Shown: piece by piece, positions 26,988 through 35,514 of the stretch
Layout: every line of letters begins with the position of its first letter
How positions within the stretch are numbered: position 1 is the stretch's first letter
Source of the DNA: Blastocatellia bacterium
Lineage (GTDB): Bacteria; Acidobacteriota; Blastocatellia; UBA7656
Reading direction: 5' to 3'
Assembly: GCA_035275065.1 (NCBI GenBank)
Contig: DATENM010000039.1
Coordinates: forward strand, 62,001 to 126,000
DNA: 64,000 bases
Program-made: the position numbers and the translations under genes
Notes under the pieces: generated by a model
Databases searched by the model: none
What the model was told of the DNA's origin: nothing
Seen by the model: the letters and a program-made list of their open reading frames with translations, nothing else

Positions 26988-27563
26988 ATGACGCGGAGGT
27001 TGACCATGCAACGGTCGTATGCTCAAATCCCTCGTCGTCCGGTGAATCTTATGGACATCAATGAGGTCTTTCGTTTTGTCGCCCCGCAAGTGCGCGAGGC
27101 GGCAGTCAAGACCGCCGGCCAGTTGAATCTTCTTGGCATCCGCTATGCGCTGGCGGGAGGATTGGCCGTTGGGGCTCACGGATACATTCGCGCCACTGTT
27201 GATGTGGATTTTCTGGTGGGGGAAGAAGCGTTCGAGCATCAGGGATCGCTGGTCGCTTTCAAAGCCGGCGTCCCCATCGAAGTTGACGGCATTCGCATAG
27301 ACTACCTGTCGCCGGCTGCGCTCGGCCCGCAATTGGAAGAGGTTCTCGACCGTCCTCCGATGAATGAAGGGTTAGCCATCGTTCCGATTGAAGTGCTCAT
27401 TTATATGAAGCTTGTGGCAAAGCGGCGCAAAGACATGGTGGATGTCATCGAGCTGGTCAGAGTCGGAGCGGACGTGAACCGGGTGCGCGATTACCTCCGG
27501 CAATATGCCGCTGATCTGGTTCCGACATTTGAAGAATTGGTCAACGAGGCTATTGACGAATGA
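26988..27563 (+). CDS. Nucleotidyltransferase-fold protein (MNT/AbiEii-like), unpaired
   Basis: A 191-residue protein with the minimal nucleotidyltransferase signature: GGLAVGAHGYIRATVDVDFL (GG-x-A then D-x-D), and later VEVDGIRIDYL with the third acidic strand. Families of this kind include toxin-type transferases that modify tRNA or proteins, and aminoglycoside nucleotidyltransferases. No HEPN, AbiEi or other antitoxin is next to it. GGAAGGA eight bases upstream supports the ATG at 26988; MDINEV at 27051 is an alternative. Its stop overlaps the start of the amidohydrolase by four bases (ATGA), so the two are translationally coupled, which is odd for an immunity-type gene. Confidence 0.7.
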   Translation: MTRRLTMQRSYAQIPRRPVNLMDINEVFRFVAPQVREAAVKTAGQLNLLGIRYALAGGLAVGAHGYIRATVDVDFLVGEEAFEHQGSLVAFKAGVPIEVDGIRIDYLSPAALGPQLEEVLDRPPMNEGLAIVPIEVLIYMKLVAKRRKDMVDVIELVRVGADVNRVRDYLRQYAADLVPTFEELVNEAIDE

Positions 27564-28873
27564 GACATCTTCCTGCTGATCGCGCGCGGCTCCTGCTCCG
27601 AGTGATGATGGTATTCGCCTTCCTGCTGATCGGCAATTTCGGTCAGAGCCAGGCGCAGGGGCCGGCGAGGGTAAAGGCATTCGTCGGCGCGCGATTGATT
27701 GACGGCAGCAACCGCCCCGCCATTGATCACGCCGTGCTTGTCGTGCGCGATGGCCGGGTGATCGCCTCAGGCCCTGCGAAAAGGGTGCGTGTGCCAGCCG
27801 GCGCAGAGATCATCAACCTCGCCGGCAAGTTCATCATCCCCGGCTTGATCTCGACTCACGTTCACGTCTCGGATGTGCAGGGCACGCGCCCGCCGGCTTA
27901 CACCGAAGAAAACACGCTGCGCCAGCTCGGCGTCTTTGCGCGCTATGGCATCACCGCGGTTCAGAGCCTGGGCGGCGAGCAAGCGCCCGCCTTCAAAGCG
28001 CGCGCCGCACAGAACACGCCGGCGCTCGACCGCGCACGCCTCTTTGTGGCCGGCGAAATCATCGTCGGCAAAACCCCTGAAGAAGCCCGGCAGATGGTCG
28101 CGCGAGTTGCCGCCGCTCAACCCGACATTATCAAGATTCGCGTTGACGATAATCTCGGCACGGCGGTGAAGATGCCGCCGGCGGTCTATCGCGCCGTCAT
28201 CGATGAAGCACACCGGCGCGGCCTGCGAGTTGCCGCACATATCTTTTATCTCGAAGACGCCAAAGAGCTGCTGCGCGCCGGCGTCGACTTCATCGCTCAC
28301 AGCGTCCGCGACCGCGAGATCGATGACGAATTCATCGCCTTGATGAAAGCGCGCCACGTCCCTTACTGCCCGACGCTGACGCGCGAGCTGTCGGCCTTTG
28401 TCTATGAAGCGACGCCGGATTTCTTTGCCGACCCGTTCTTCCTGCGCGAAGCCGACCGCGACGTGATGGCGCAGTTGCAGGAGTCACAGCGCCAGGAAGC
28501 CGTGCGCCAGTCGGCGACCGCCCGCGGCTATAAAGCCGCTCTGGTCGTGGCGAAGCGCAATCTGAAGAAAGCCGAGGACGCCGGCCTGCTGATCGCGATG
28601 GGCACGGACGCCGGCGCATTTGCCAACCGCTTTCAAGGTTACTTCGAGCATGTTGAGATGGCGATGATGGCCGAAGCCGGATTGACGCCGGCGCAAATTC
28701 TTCGAGCCGCCACGACGGACGCGGCGCGAGCGATGAAGGTCGAAGGTATCGGCGCGCTCACGCCGGGGGCATGGGCCGATTTCGTTGTCCTCGAAGCCGA
28801 CCCTTTGACAGACATTCGCAATACGCGGCGCATCGCCGCGGTGTGGATCGCCGGCAATCAGGTGAAGCGCTGA
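27560..28873 (+). CDS. Secreted amidohydrolase (imidazolonepropionase/prolidase-like)
   Basis: A metal-dependent hydrolase of the amidohydrolase superfamily with a signal peptide (about 1-33, ending SQAQG). Ligands: HVHV in ISTHVHVSD, the Lys in IIKIRVDD, His in VAAHIFYL and FIAHSVRD, and the catalytic Asp in AMGTDAGA. The C-terminal beta-sandwich closes with PGAWADFVVLEADPL. At 437 residues the length is typical. Relatives act on dipeptides (Xaa-Pro, Xaa-Arg) or cyclic imides; the periplasmic location among other peptidases suggests peptide scavenging. Confidence 0.88.
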   Translation: MRHLPADRARLLLRVMMVFAFLLIGNFGQSQAQGPARVKAFVGARLIDGSNRPAIDHAVLVVRDGRVIASGPAKRVRVPAGAEIINLAGKFIIPGLISTHVHVSDVQGTRPPAYTEENTLRQLGVFARYGITAVQSLGGEQAPAFKARAAQNTPALDRARLFVAGEIIVGKTPEEARQMVARVAAAQPDIIKIRVDDNLGTAVKMPPAVYRAVIDEAHRRGLRVAAHIFYLEDAKELLRAGVDFIAHSVRDREIDDEFIALMKARHVPYCPTLTRELSAFVYEATPDFFADPFFLREADRDVMAQLQESQRQEAVRQSATARGYKAALVVAKRNLKKAEDAGLLIAMGTDAGAFANRFQGYFEHVEMAMMAEAGLTPAQILRAATTDAARAMKVEGIGALTPGAWADFVVLEADPLTDIRNTRRIAAVWIAGNQVKR

Positions 28874-28890
28874 GATCATGAGGGGAATGC

Positions 28891-28965
28891 AACACAGAGA
28901 CACCCAGGCAGGGGGAAAGCGCAGAGAAATCTCCGTACCTCTGTGCCTCTGTGCCTCTAGTGTTT
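28891..28965. repeat. Octamer-arm inverted repeat, family 1, core-only copy C
   Basis: The left arm starts AACACAGAGACACCCAG and decays; the right arm holds CCTCTGTG units ending in GTGTTT. As in copy B, the outer flanks of the full-length copies are not seen. It lies 17 bases after the amidohydrolase stop and 34 bases before the next start codon. Confidence 0.7.
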
Positions 28966-28999
28966 GGCTCCCACGCTATCTTTGCAGAGAGGAAAGTCT

Positions 29000-31687
29000 A
29001 TGGGTGATATGAGGCGGCGGATGGTTCGATTGATCACAGCGGCGACCGTTGCGGCGCTGCTTGGCGCTTGCGGGGCGGCGTTTGCCCAGCAATATGACCC
29101 CGGCAGCTATGCCGGCCTGCGCTGGCGCATGATCGGCCCGTTTCGCGCGGGGCGCGTCAATGGCGTCAGCGGCGTGCCGGGTCGGCCGACCGTATTTTAC
29201 TTCGGCTCGGTAGGCGGCGGCGTCTGGAAAACAACGAACGCGGGCCGCACCTGGAAGCCGACATTCGATAGCCAGCCCATCGGTTCAATCGGCGCCATTG
29301 GCGTTGCGCCGTCGAGCCCGGACACGGTTTACGTCGGCACGGGCGAAGCCGACATGCGCTCGCAGATTTCCTACGGCAACGGCATGTATAAGACGACCGA
29401 TGCCGGCAAGACATGGAAGCATCTGGGGCTCGACGCCACGCGACAGATTGGCCGCGTGCTGGTAGACCCGAAAAATGCCAACATTGTCTTTGTCGCGGCG
29501 CTCGGTCACGTCTATGGCGCGAATGCGGAGCGCGGCGTCTACCGCACCCGCGATGGCGGCGCGACCTGGGAGAAGGTGCTGTTCAAGAATGAGAACGTCG
29601 GCGCGATTGACCTCGCCTTCGACCCGCAGGACTCGCGTGTAGTCTACGCCACATTGTGGAACACGCGCCGCCCGCCGTGGAGCATCTATGCGCCGTCTTA
29701 CGGGCCGGGCGGCGGCGTCTTCAAATCTACGGATAGCGGCACGACCTGGCAGCCGCTCGTAAACGGCTTGCCGACCGAGCGCGTCGGGCGCATCGGGCTG
29801 GCCGCGACGCCGACGAATCGCAACCGCATCTACGCCATCGTTGATGCCAAAGCCGGCGGCCTCTACCGCTCGGACGATGCGGGCGCGACCTGGACGCTGA
29901 TCTCTGAAGACAAGCGCATCTATGGGCGCGGCTGGTATTTCTGCAAAGTCGTTGCCGATCCGAAGAACGCGGATATCGTTTACGTCTCGAACACCTCAGT
30001 TTATCGCTCGACGGATGCGGGCAAGAGCTGGACGGCGATCAAAGGCGCGCCGGGCGGCGATGACTATCACCAGCTCTGGATCTACCCGGACGATCCGAGC
30101 CGCATGATCCTGGCGAGCGATCAGGGCGCTGTCGTCAGCGAAGACGGCGCGGCGACCTGGAGCAGTTGGTACAACCAGCCGACCGCGCAGCTCTATCACG
30201 TCGCCGCGGACAATCGTTTTCCTTACTGGGTGACGGGCGCGCAGCAAGACAGCGGCGCGGTCGGCGTGCGAACCCGCAGCCCATACTCGGAAATCTCGAC
30301 GCGCGATTGGAGCCCTGTGTGTGCCGGCGGCGAATCTGATTACACGGCGCCCGACCCGCTGCATCCCGAGATTCTTTTCGGCGGCAGGGTGTCGCGCTGC
30401 AATGTCATCACCGGCGAGACCAAAAACGTTTCTCCCGAGCGCGGCATGACTGTGCCTGCACGGCACACCTGGACGGTGCCGCTGGTCTTTTCGCAGGCTG
30501 ACCCGCAATCGCTTTACTTCAGCAATCAGTTCCTCTTCAAGACCACCAGCGGCGGCGAGAGCTGGACACAGATCAGCCCCGACCTGACGCGCGAAGACCC
30601 CGGCGTTCCGGCCAACCTCGACGAAGCGACCGCTGCCGATGCGCCCGAAGGCAAACGGCGCGGCGTCATCTATACCATCGCGCCTTCGCCGCTGCGCGCG
30701 CCGACCATCTGGGTCGGCACAGACGATGGTCTCATCCATCTGACCAATGATGACGGCAAGAGCTGGCAGAACGTCACGCCGTCGCCGCTTACGCCCTGGA
30801 GCAAGGTGGTCATGATGGAAGCGTCGCACTTCGATGTGAACGGGGCCTACGCGGCGGTGGATCGCCACCGCCTCGACGATAACGAGCCTTACATCTACCG
30901 CACACGCGACGGCGGCAAGAGCTGGCAGAAGATCACCCGCGGCTTGCCCGCGGGCGTCTACATGCAGACCGTCAAGGAAGACCCTGAGCGACGCGGCTTG
31001 CTCTTTGCGGGCACCGAGCTTGGCGTCTTCGTGTCGTTCAACGATGGCGAGCAGTGGCAGCCGCTACAGCTCAACCTGCCGGCGGTATCGATGCGCGACC
31101 TGGTGATTCACGGCGATGATTTGATTGTCGCCACTCATGGGCGCGGCTTCTGGGTGCTGGACGACATCACGCCGCTGCGACAGATCACCGATGACGTGTT
31201 GAAGGCCGACGCTTACCTGTTCCGCCCTGCCGACGCGGTGAAGGTTCCGCCGCCGAGCGAAAACGGCACGCCGCAACCGCGCGACGAGCCGCTGGCTGAA
31301 AACCCGCCCTACGGCGCCATCATCGATTACCATCTGAAGTCTGCCGCGGCGGGGCCGGTGACGCTGGAGATTCTCGACCCCGCCGGAGCGACGATTCGCC
31401 GCTACTCAAGCGCCGACCGCGCGACGCCGGTCAACCCCGACACGCTCGACATTCCCGCCTTCTGGCGGCCCACGCCCGAACCGCTGCCGGCGAGCCCAGG
31501 CATGCACCGCTGGGTCTGGGACCTGCGCCCGACGCCGACCGGTGAGCCGGCAAGAGGTGGCGGCGGCGGCGGCTTTGCTGGCCGCGCCGCGGGCGTGCTT
31601 CCCGGTTCGTATACCGTCAAGCTGACGGTTGGTGGCAAAAGTTACACGCAGCCGCTTCGGGTCCTGATGGACCCGCGACTGAAATGA
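29000..31687 (+). CDS. Secreted BNR/sortilin-like beta-propeller protein
   Basis: An 895-residue exported protein (signal peptide ending ACGAAFAQQ) made of many BNR/Asp-box repeats: TTNAGRTWKP, TTDAGKTWKH, TRDGGATWEK, STDSGTTWQP, STDAGKSWTA, TRDGGKSWQK. This pattern is shared by VPS10/sortilin propellers and xyloglucanase-type GH74 enzymes. Residues about 740-895 are an extra beta-sandwich module ending with a FlgD-like PGSYTVKLTVGGKSY. Such proteins are very common in Acidobacteriota; activity is mostly unproven, binding or glycan cleavage being options. The ATG at 29000 is preceded by GAGAGGAAAG. The LanC-like gene begins 10 bases after its stop. Confidence 0.85.
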   Translation: MGDMRRRMVRLITAATVAALLGACGAAFAQQYDPGSYAGLRWRMIGPFRAGRVNGVSGVPGRPTVFYFGSVGGGVWKTTNAGRTWKPTFDSQPIGSIGAIGVAPSSPDTVYVGTGEADMRSQISYGNGMYKTTDAGKTWKHLGLDATRQIGRVLVDPKNANIVFVAALGHVYGANAERGVYRTRDGGATWEKVLFKNENVGAIDLAFDPQDSRVVYATLWNTRRPPWSIYAPSYGPGGGVFKSTDSGTTWQPLVNGLPTERVGRIGLAATPTNRNRIYAIVDAKAGGLYRSDDAGATWTLISEDKRIYGRGWYFCKVVADPKNADIVYVSNTSVYRSTDAGKSWTAIKGAPGGDDYHQLWIYPDDPSRMILASDQGAVVSEDGAATWSSWYNQPTAQLYHVAADNRFPYWVTGAQQDSGAVGVRTRSPYSEISTRDWSPVCAGGESDYTAPDPLHPEILFGGRVSRCNVITGETKNVSPERGMTVPARHTWTVPLVFSQADPQSLYFSNQFLFKTTSGGESWTQISPDLTREDPGVPANLDEATAADAPEGKRRGVIYTIAPSPLRAPTIWVGTDDGLIHLTNDDGKSWQNVTPSPLTPWSKVVMMEASHFDVNGAYAAVDRHRLDDNEPYIYRTRDGGKSWQKITRGLPAGVYMQTVKEDPERRGLLFAGTELGVFVSFNDGEQWQPLQLNLPAVSMRDLVIHGDDLIVATHGRGFWVLDDITPLRQITDDVLKADAYLFRPADAVKVPPPSENGTPQPRDEPLAENPPYGAIIDYHLKSAAAGPVTLEILDPAGATIRRYSSADRATPVNPDTLDIPAFWRPTPEPLPASPGMHRWVWDLRPTPTGEPARGGGGGGFAGRAAGVLPGSYTVKLTVGGKSYTQPLRVLMDPRLK

Positions 31688-31697
31688 CCGAGGCAAC

Positions 31698-33029
31698 ATG
31701 AAACGAGGGCTTACCTTAAGTTTACTTCTCGCCTTGTGCGCCACATCCTTGAATGCGAGTGAGCGAAATTCTCTCGTGGCGGCGCAAGCCGCCGCGAACT
31801 GGATACGGGCGGCTGCCGTGCCGACGGCGCAAGGGACGGCTTACCTGGCAGACCCGAACGATAAGCAGTCCGTCGCGACCAACCTCTACGCAGGCGTGCC
31901 GGGCGTTGTCTTGTTCTTCCTCGAAGCCTACCACTCGACCGGCGACGCGGCCTATTTGAAAGATGCGCGGTCGGGCGCGGATTACTTGATCGCTCATCTG
32001 GCGGAAGAAAAAGAGACAGGGCTATACGAAGGCGTCGCCGGCATCGGCTTCGCCTTGATCGAGACATTCAAGGCAACACGCGATGATCGCTACAAGCAGG
32101 CCGCCGCTCGCGTCACCCGCATGCTGAAAGAGCAAGCGCGCACGGTCGAGTTGAAGCCCGAGAGCCGCCGCGTGATTTCGGGCGTTGAGTGGAATGACAC
32201 GACCGACATCATCGCCGGCGCTGCGGGCACAGGGCTCTTCTTGCTCTACGCGGCAAGCGAGCTGAACGACCCTTCTCTGAAGATGCTGGCGGCGCGGGCC
32301 GGCAGGCGCTTGATCGCCACAGGCAAACCCGAAGCCGGCGGTCTGAAGTGGGCGATGAACAAAGATTTCCCGCGCCTGATGCCCAACTTCTCGCACGGCA
32401 CGGCGGGGGTCGCTTACTTTTTGGCGACGCTCTACGGCGCAACTCGTGACCGGGCGTTTCTCGACGCGGCGCTCGGCGGCGCGCATTACTTGCAGGCGGT
32501 GGCAAAGACGGATGGCGACATCTGCATGGTTTTTCACAACGAGCCCGATGGCCGCGAGCTGTATTATTTGAGCTGGTGTCACGGCCCCGCGGGCACGGCA
32601 CGCTTGTTCTATCGTCTGTATGAAGTGACCGGCGACCGCCGCTGGATGGATTGGGTCAAGCGTTCGGCGCGGGCCATTATGCAGAGCGGCATTCCCGAAC
32701 GCCAGACGCCGGGCTTCTGGAACAATGTCAGCCAGTGCTGTGGCTCTGCGGGCGTCGGCGAATTTTTCCTGAGTCTCTATCAAGTGACTGGTGACAAATC
32801 CTACCTCGAATTCACCCGCCGGGTGACGAATAACTTGCTGGCCAGGGCGACCAGAGAGCGCAGCGGTTTGAAATGGGTGCAAGCCGAGCATCGCGTCAAG
32901 CCCGACTTGCTGGTGGCGCAGACCGGCTTGATGCAAGGCGCGGCGGGCATCGGACTATTTCTGCTTCATCTGGACGCCTCCGAGCGCGGCAAGAAACCGC
33001 TCGTCCGCTTTCCCGACTCGCCTTTCTGA
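31698..33029 (+). CDS. LanC-like protein with a signal peptide
   Basis: A 443-residue alpha/alpha-toroid of the lanthionine-synthetase-C-like family, preceded by a signal peptide (KRGLTLSLLLALCATSLNAS), so it should act outside the cytoplasm. Family motifs: YAGVPGV, YEGVAGIG (110-117), SHGTAGV (232-238), WCHGPAGTARLF (293-304), CCGSAGVGEFF (347-357), GLMQGAAGIG (410-419). In true LanC the zinc ligands are the Cys of WC-x-G and the Cys-His of the CHG motif; here Cys294 is kept but CHG has become Cys347-Cys348-Gly. No precursor peptide or dehydratase is nearby, so lanthipeptide synthesis is unlikely. It is probably co-transcribed with the BNR protein. An alternative role is glycan binding or hydrolysis, since toroids are common among glycosidases. 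Confidence 0.82.
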   Translation: MKRGLTLSLLLALCATSLNASERNSLVAAQAAANWIRAAAVPTAQGTAYLADPNDKQSVATNLYAGVPGVVLFFLEAYHSTGDAAYLKDARSGADYLIAHLAEEKETGLYEGVAGIGFALIETFKATRDDRYKQAAARVTRMLKEQARTVELKPESRRVISGVEWNDTTDIIAGAAGTGLFLLYAASELNDPSLKMLAARAGRRLIATGKPEAGGLKWAMNKDFPRLMPNFSHGTAGVAYFLATLYGATRDRAFLDAALGGAHYLQAVAKTDGDICMVFHNEPDGRELYYLSWCHGPAGTARLFYRLYEVTGDRRWMDWVKRSARAIMQSGIPERQTPGFWNNVSQCCGSAGVGEFFLSLYQVTGDKSYLEFTRRVTNNLLARATRERSGLKWVQAEHRVKPDLLVAQTGLMQGAAGIGLFLLHLDASERGKKPLVRFPDSPF

Positions 33030-33044
33030 AGCGCCTGCCTGAAG

Positions 33045-33073
33045 TTGACAGTAGCCATAGTTACGCCCACAAT
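33045..33073 (+). promoter_or_regulatory. Candidate sigma70-type promoter for the lipoprotein-oxidase pair
   Basis: A perfect TTGACA, 17 bases, then CACAAT (4 of 6). It lies just after the LanC-like stop, about 78 bases before the lipoprotein ATG. Confidence 0.5.
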
Positions 33074-33150
33074 GAGGGGGATCGTACAGGCTCGTCTTAG
33101 GTTCAATGACCGTCCGGGTGTCCAAAGCAGTCCCTCGCAAGGAGACTTGT

Positions 33151-33891
33151 ATGCGCAGACTATGCAGCGCCGTCGCCCTGATCGCCCTGATCGCCATCTC
33201 TTCAGGCTGCTATCACTACCATCTGAGAGCCAGCGGCAACCGCGCCAACTCTTCCTATTTCAGAAAGACGCTCGACCCGTCGAGCGAAGGCCGCCGCAGC
33301 AATTATGTCGTGCCGCCTGCCGCCGACTGTAAAGCGAACGGCCTCTACGAAGTCGGCATCACCTCTCCCTGGAAGTATGCCGCGGGCCGCGTCTTTAGCT
33401 TCGGCCTCTGGTCGCGCGTCAAAGTGGAATGGTTATGCGCCAACGAGCCGCCGGTCATCGGCCCCACAGGGTTAGGCCCAGACCCAGCGGCTGCCTCGCC
33501 TCCGAAGGTTGCACGACAGCCGAAGCCATCACCAGACGGTTTCACAAAGCGAACCGTGCATGCGTTGCTGTGGGGCGCGCTGCAACAAAACCTCTTGCCG
33601 CCGCCCTCCGCGACCACGAAAACGCCGGCCAACTGTCAAAGCATGCGGCAGGTCAAGCTGCCAATGAACTACGGCTATGCGCTGATTACGGTCTTGAGCG
33701 CCGGCATCTGGTCGCCGATGCAGGTGGCGTGGAAATGCAACGAAGAACCGACGAGCGCCCCGACTAATCAGGCCCTGACCTCGCCCACGGCGACTCGCCG
33801 CTTATCACCTCAACTATTTCCCAGGCTATCTCCTCAATTGGGCAAGGGGCCGGCGACTGCCGCGAAGGAGGAGAAGCATGTCTACCGATAA
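33151..33891 (+). CDS. Lipoprotein with two Bor-like modules
   Basis: A 246-residue lipoprotein: signal sequence with lipobox ISSGC (lipidated Cys20), so it is anchored in a membrane. Two internal repeats can be aligned. Module 1 runs from Cys60 to Cys96 and ends FSFGLWSRVKVEWLC; module 2 runs from Cys162 to Cys196 and ends LSAGIWSPMQVAWKC. This Cys...GxxxPxxxxxxC shape resembles the phage lambda Bor lipoprotein (serum resistance family), seen here twice in one chain. A Pro-rich linker joins them and a basic tail follows. The ATG at 33151 is chosen because it gives a proper lipoprotein signal. The end overlaps the oxidase start by 14 bases. The Bor relationship rests on pattern only. Confidence 0.65.
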   Translation: MRRLCSAVALIALIAISSGCYHYHLRASGNRANSSYFRKTLDPSSEGRRSNYVVPPAADCKANGLYEVGITSPWKYAAGRVFSFGLWSRVKVEWLCANEPPVIGPTGLGPDPAAASPPKVARQPKPSPDGFTKRTVHALLWGALQQNLLPPPSATTKTPANCQSMRQVKLPMNYGYALITVLSAGIWSPMQVAWKCNEEPTSAPTNQALTSPTATRRLSPQLFPRLSPQLGKGPATAAKEEKHVYR

Positions 33892-35410
33892 TCGTCGCGG
33901 CGCACGGCTTGCCGATGGGCCGCCCAGCCCGTGGATCAACAAGCATCGCAACGTCGAGCAGGCATTCCAACGGCTTTACAGCATCGCCAACCCGCCGAGC
34001 CCTGTGACAAACTTCTTCGGCGATTTGCAACTCACCGTCGCGGCGCTGCAAGGGCTGATCGGCGACGCCATCCGCGATCAAACGACGTTGCGGGCAATCG
34101 GCGGCGGCTGGTCGCTATCGGATGCGGCGGTGACCGACGGCCGCCTGATCGATACGCTCGCCTTAAACTGGGCTTTCCCGGCAGACGCCACCAGCGTCGC
34201 TCCCGGCTATGCGGGCGACCCGGCGTTGTTGATGTATCTGCAATGCGGCGTCAGCGTCCGCGAAGCCAACGACATACTCTCTAATCGTCCGACCCGGCTG
34301 GCGCTCAAGACTTCGGGCGCAAGCAACGGGCAGACGATTGTCGGAGCCTTCGCCACCGGCACGCACGGCTCGCGGTTTCGCTTCGGGTCAATGCAAGATT
34401 ACGTCGTCGGTTTGCACCTGATCACCGCGCCGGATCGCGTCATCTGGCTTGAGCGCGCTTCGTCCCCTGTGCTGTCTGACGGTCTCGTCGCGCGGCTCGG
34501 CGCGGAATTGATTCGTGATGACGTCCTCTTCAACGCCGCGCTGGTCAGCTTCGGCAGCTTCGGGATTATTCATGGCGTGATGATCGAAGCCGCGCCGCTC
34601 TACCTGTTAGAGGTCACGCGCTGGCGGCGGCCCATTGATGAAACCTTGAGGCGGGCGATGCGGACGCTCGACTTCACGGGGATTGACCTGCCCGATAAGA
34701 GCAAAGAGCCTTTTCATTTTGAAGTCGTCGTCAACCCGCATGACGTGAAGGGCGGCGCCTATGTCACGGCGATGTATGATCGCCCATACCGCAGCAACTA
34801 CACGCCGCCGACGGTTTCGGCCAACGGCCTTGGCCCCGGCGATGATGTGTTGGCGCTGCTCGGCAAGTTCGGCGACATGCTGCATGGCGTGGCCGGCCCG
34901 GCGGTCAATCTGGTCATCCCGGCGCAGTACCCGTTGATTAAGAAAGTGCTGGGCACGCCCGGCGAGGTCTTCGATTCAAACACCAATTTCCAGAAGGTGA
35001 TGAGCGCCGAGATCGGCGTCGCGATGGAAGACGCGGCGCGGGCGCTCGACGTGCTGCTGACGACGCCAGAGGTGAAGGATTACGCCGGCGTCCTCGCCTT
35101 CCGCTGGGTGAAAGGCTCGAAGGCGCTGCTGGCGTTTACCAGGTTTGCCACCACCTGCACGATTGAGCTCCCCGGCTCTTATGCGGATCGCACGATGGCT
35201 TACTATAACGCCGTCTGGAAGGCGCTCGAAGACGCGGGCATTCCTTACACGCTGCATTGGGGACAGATTAATAATTTCACGCCGGAGCGCGTGCGGAAGA
35301 TGTATGGCGCTGCGGCTGATGATTGGCTGAAGAGTAGAAATCAGTTATTGAAGCCGCAGGCGCGAGCAGTGTTCAGCAGCCCGTTCCTGCGGCGCTGCGG
35401 CCTCGGCTAG
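33878..35410 (+). CDS. FAD-binding oxidase (VAO/GlcD type)
   Basis: A 510-residue flavoprotein with a PCMH-type FAD domain: AIGGGWSLSDA (the usual site for pyrophosphate or covalent histidine contact), LKTSGASNGQTIVGAFATGTHG, and FGSFGIIHGVMIEA. The C-terminal region resembles D-arabinono-1,4-lactone oxidase-like proteins. No signal peptide is visible, so it is probably cytoplasmic. Shine-Dalgarno AAGGAGGAG lies within the 3' end of the lipoprotein gene, indicating coupled translation. The substrate may be a sugar lactone or alditol, but this is a guess. Confidence 0.82.
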   Translation: MSTDNRRGARLADGPPSPWINKHRNVEQAFQRLYSIANPPSPVTNFFGDLQLTVAALQGLIGDAIRDQTTLRAIGGGWSLSDAAVTDGRLIDTLALNWAFPADATSVAPGYAGDPALLMYLQCGVSVREANDILSNRPTRLALKTSGASNGQTIVGAFATGTHGSRFRFGSMQDYVVGLHLITAPDRVIWLERASSPVLSDGLVARLGAELIRDDVLFNAALVSFGSFGIIHGVMIEAAPLYLLEVTRWRRPIDETLRRAMRTLDFTGIDLPDKSKEPFHFEVVVNPHDVKGGAYVTAMYDRPYRSNYTPPTVSANGLGPGDDVLALLGKFGDMLHGVAGPAVNLVIPAQYPLIKKVLGTPGEVFDSNTNFQKVMSAEIGVAMEDAARALDVLLTTPEVKDYAGVLAFRWVKGSKALLAFTRFATTCTIELPGSYADRTMAYYNAVWKALEDAGIPYTLHWGQINNFTPERVRKMYGAAADDWLKSRNQLLKPQARAVFSSPFLRRCGLG

Positions 35411-35433
35411 AGCGGTTTTCGATAGCGTCTGCC

Positions 35434-35493
35434 ATGTGGCGCAATCTGTTAGATTGCGCGAGCCCTGACGCAATCTAACAGATTGCGCCACAT
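35434..35493. repeat. Paired-hairpin (BIME-like) element, family 5, copy 1
   Basis: Two 25-base arms (35434-35458 and 35469-35493) are perfect inverted copies. Each arm alone also folds into a hairpin: CGCAATCT, loop GTT, AGATTGCG. It lies between the convergent oxidase and TIM-barrel isomerase genes. The second copy is at 46697-46756. Confidence 0.88.
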
Positions 35494-35514
35494 CCGACTG
35501 AACATCGCGCGAGG

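Noticed and set aside
31698..33029. Lanthipeptide biosynthetic cluster
   Set aside because: There is only a LanC-fold protein with a signal peptide; no precursor, LanB/LanM dehydratase, protease or exporter lies within reach.
33106..33150. Upstream start for the Bor-like lipoprotein
   Set aside because: It would place a charged segment before the lipoprotein signal; the ATG at 33151 gives a normal signal and lipobox.
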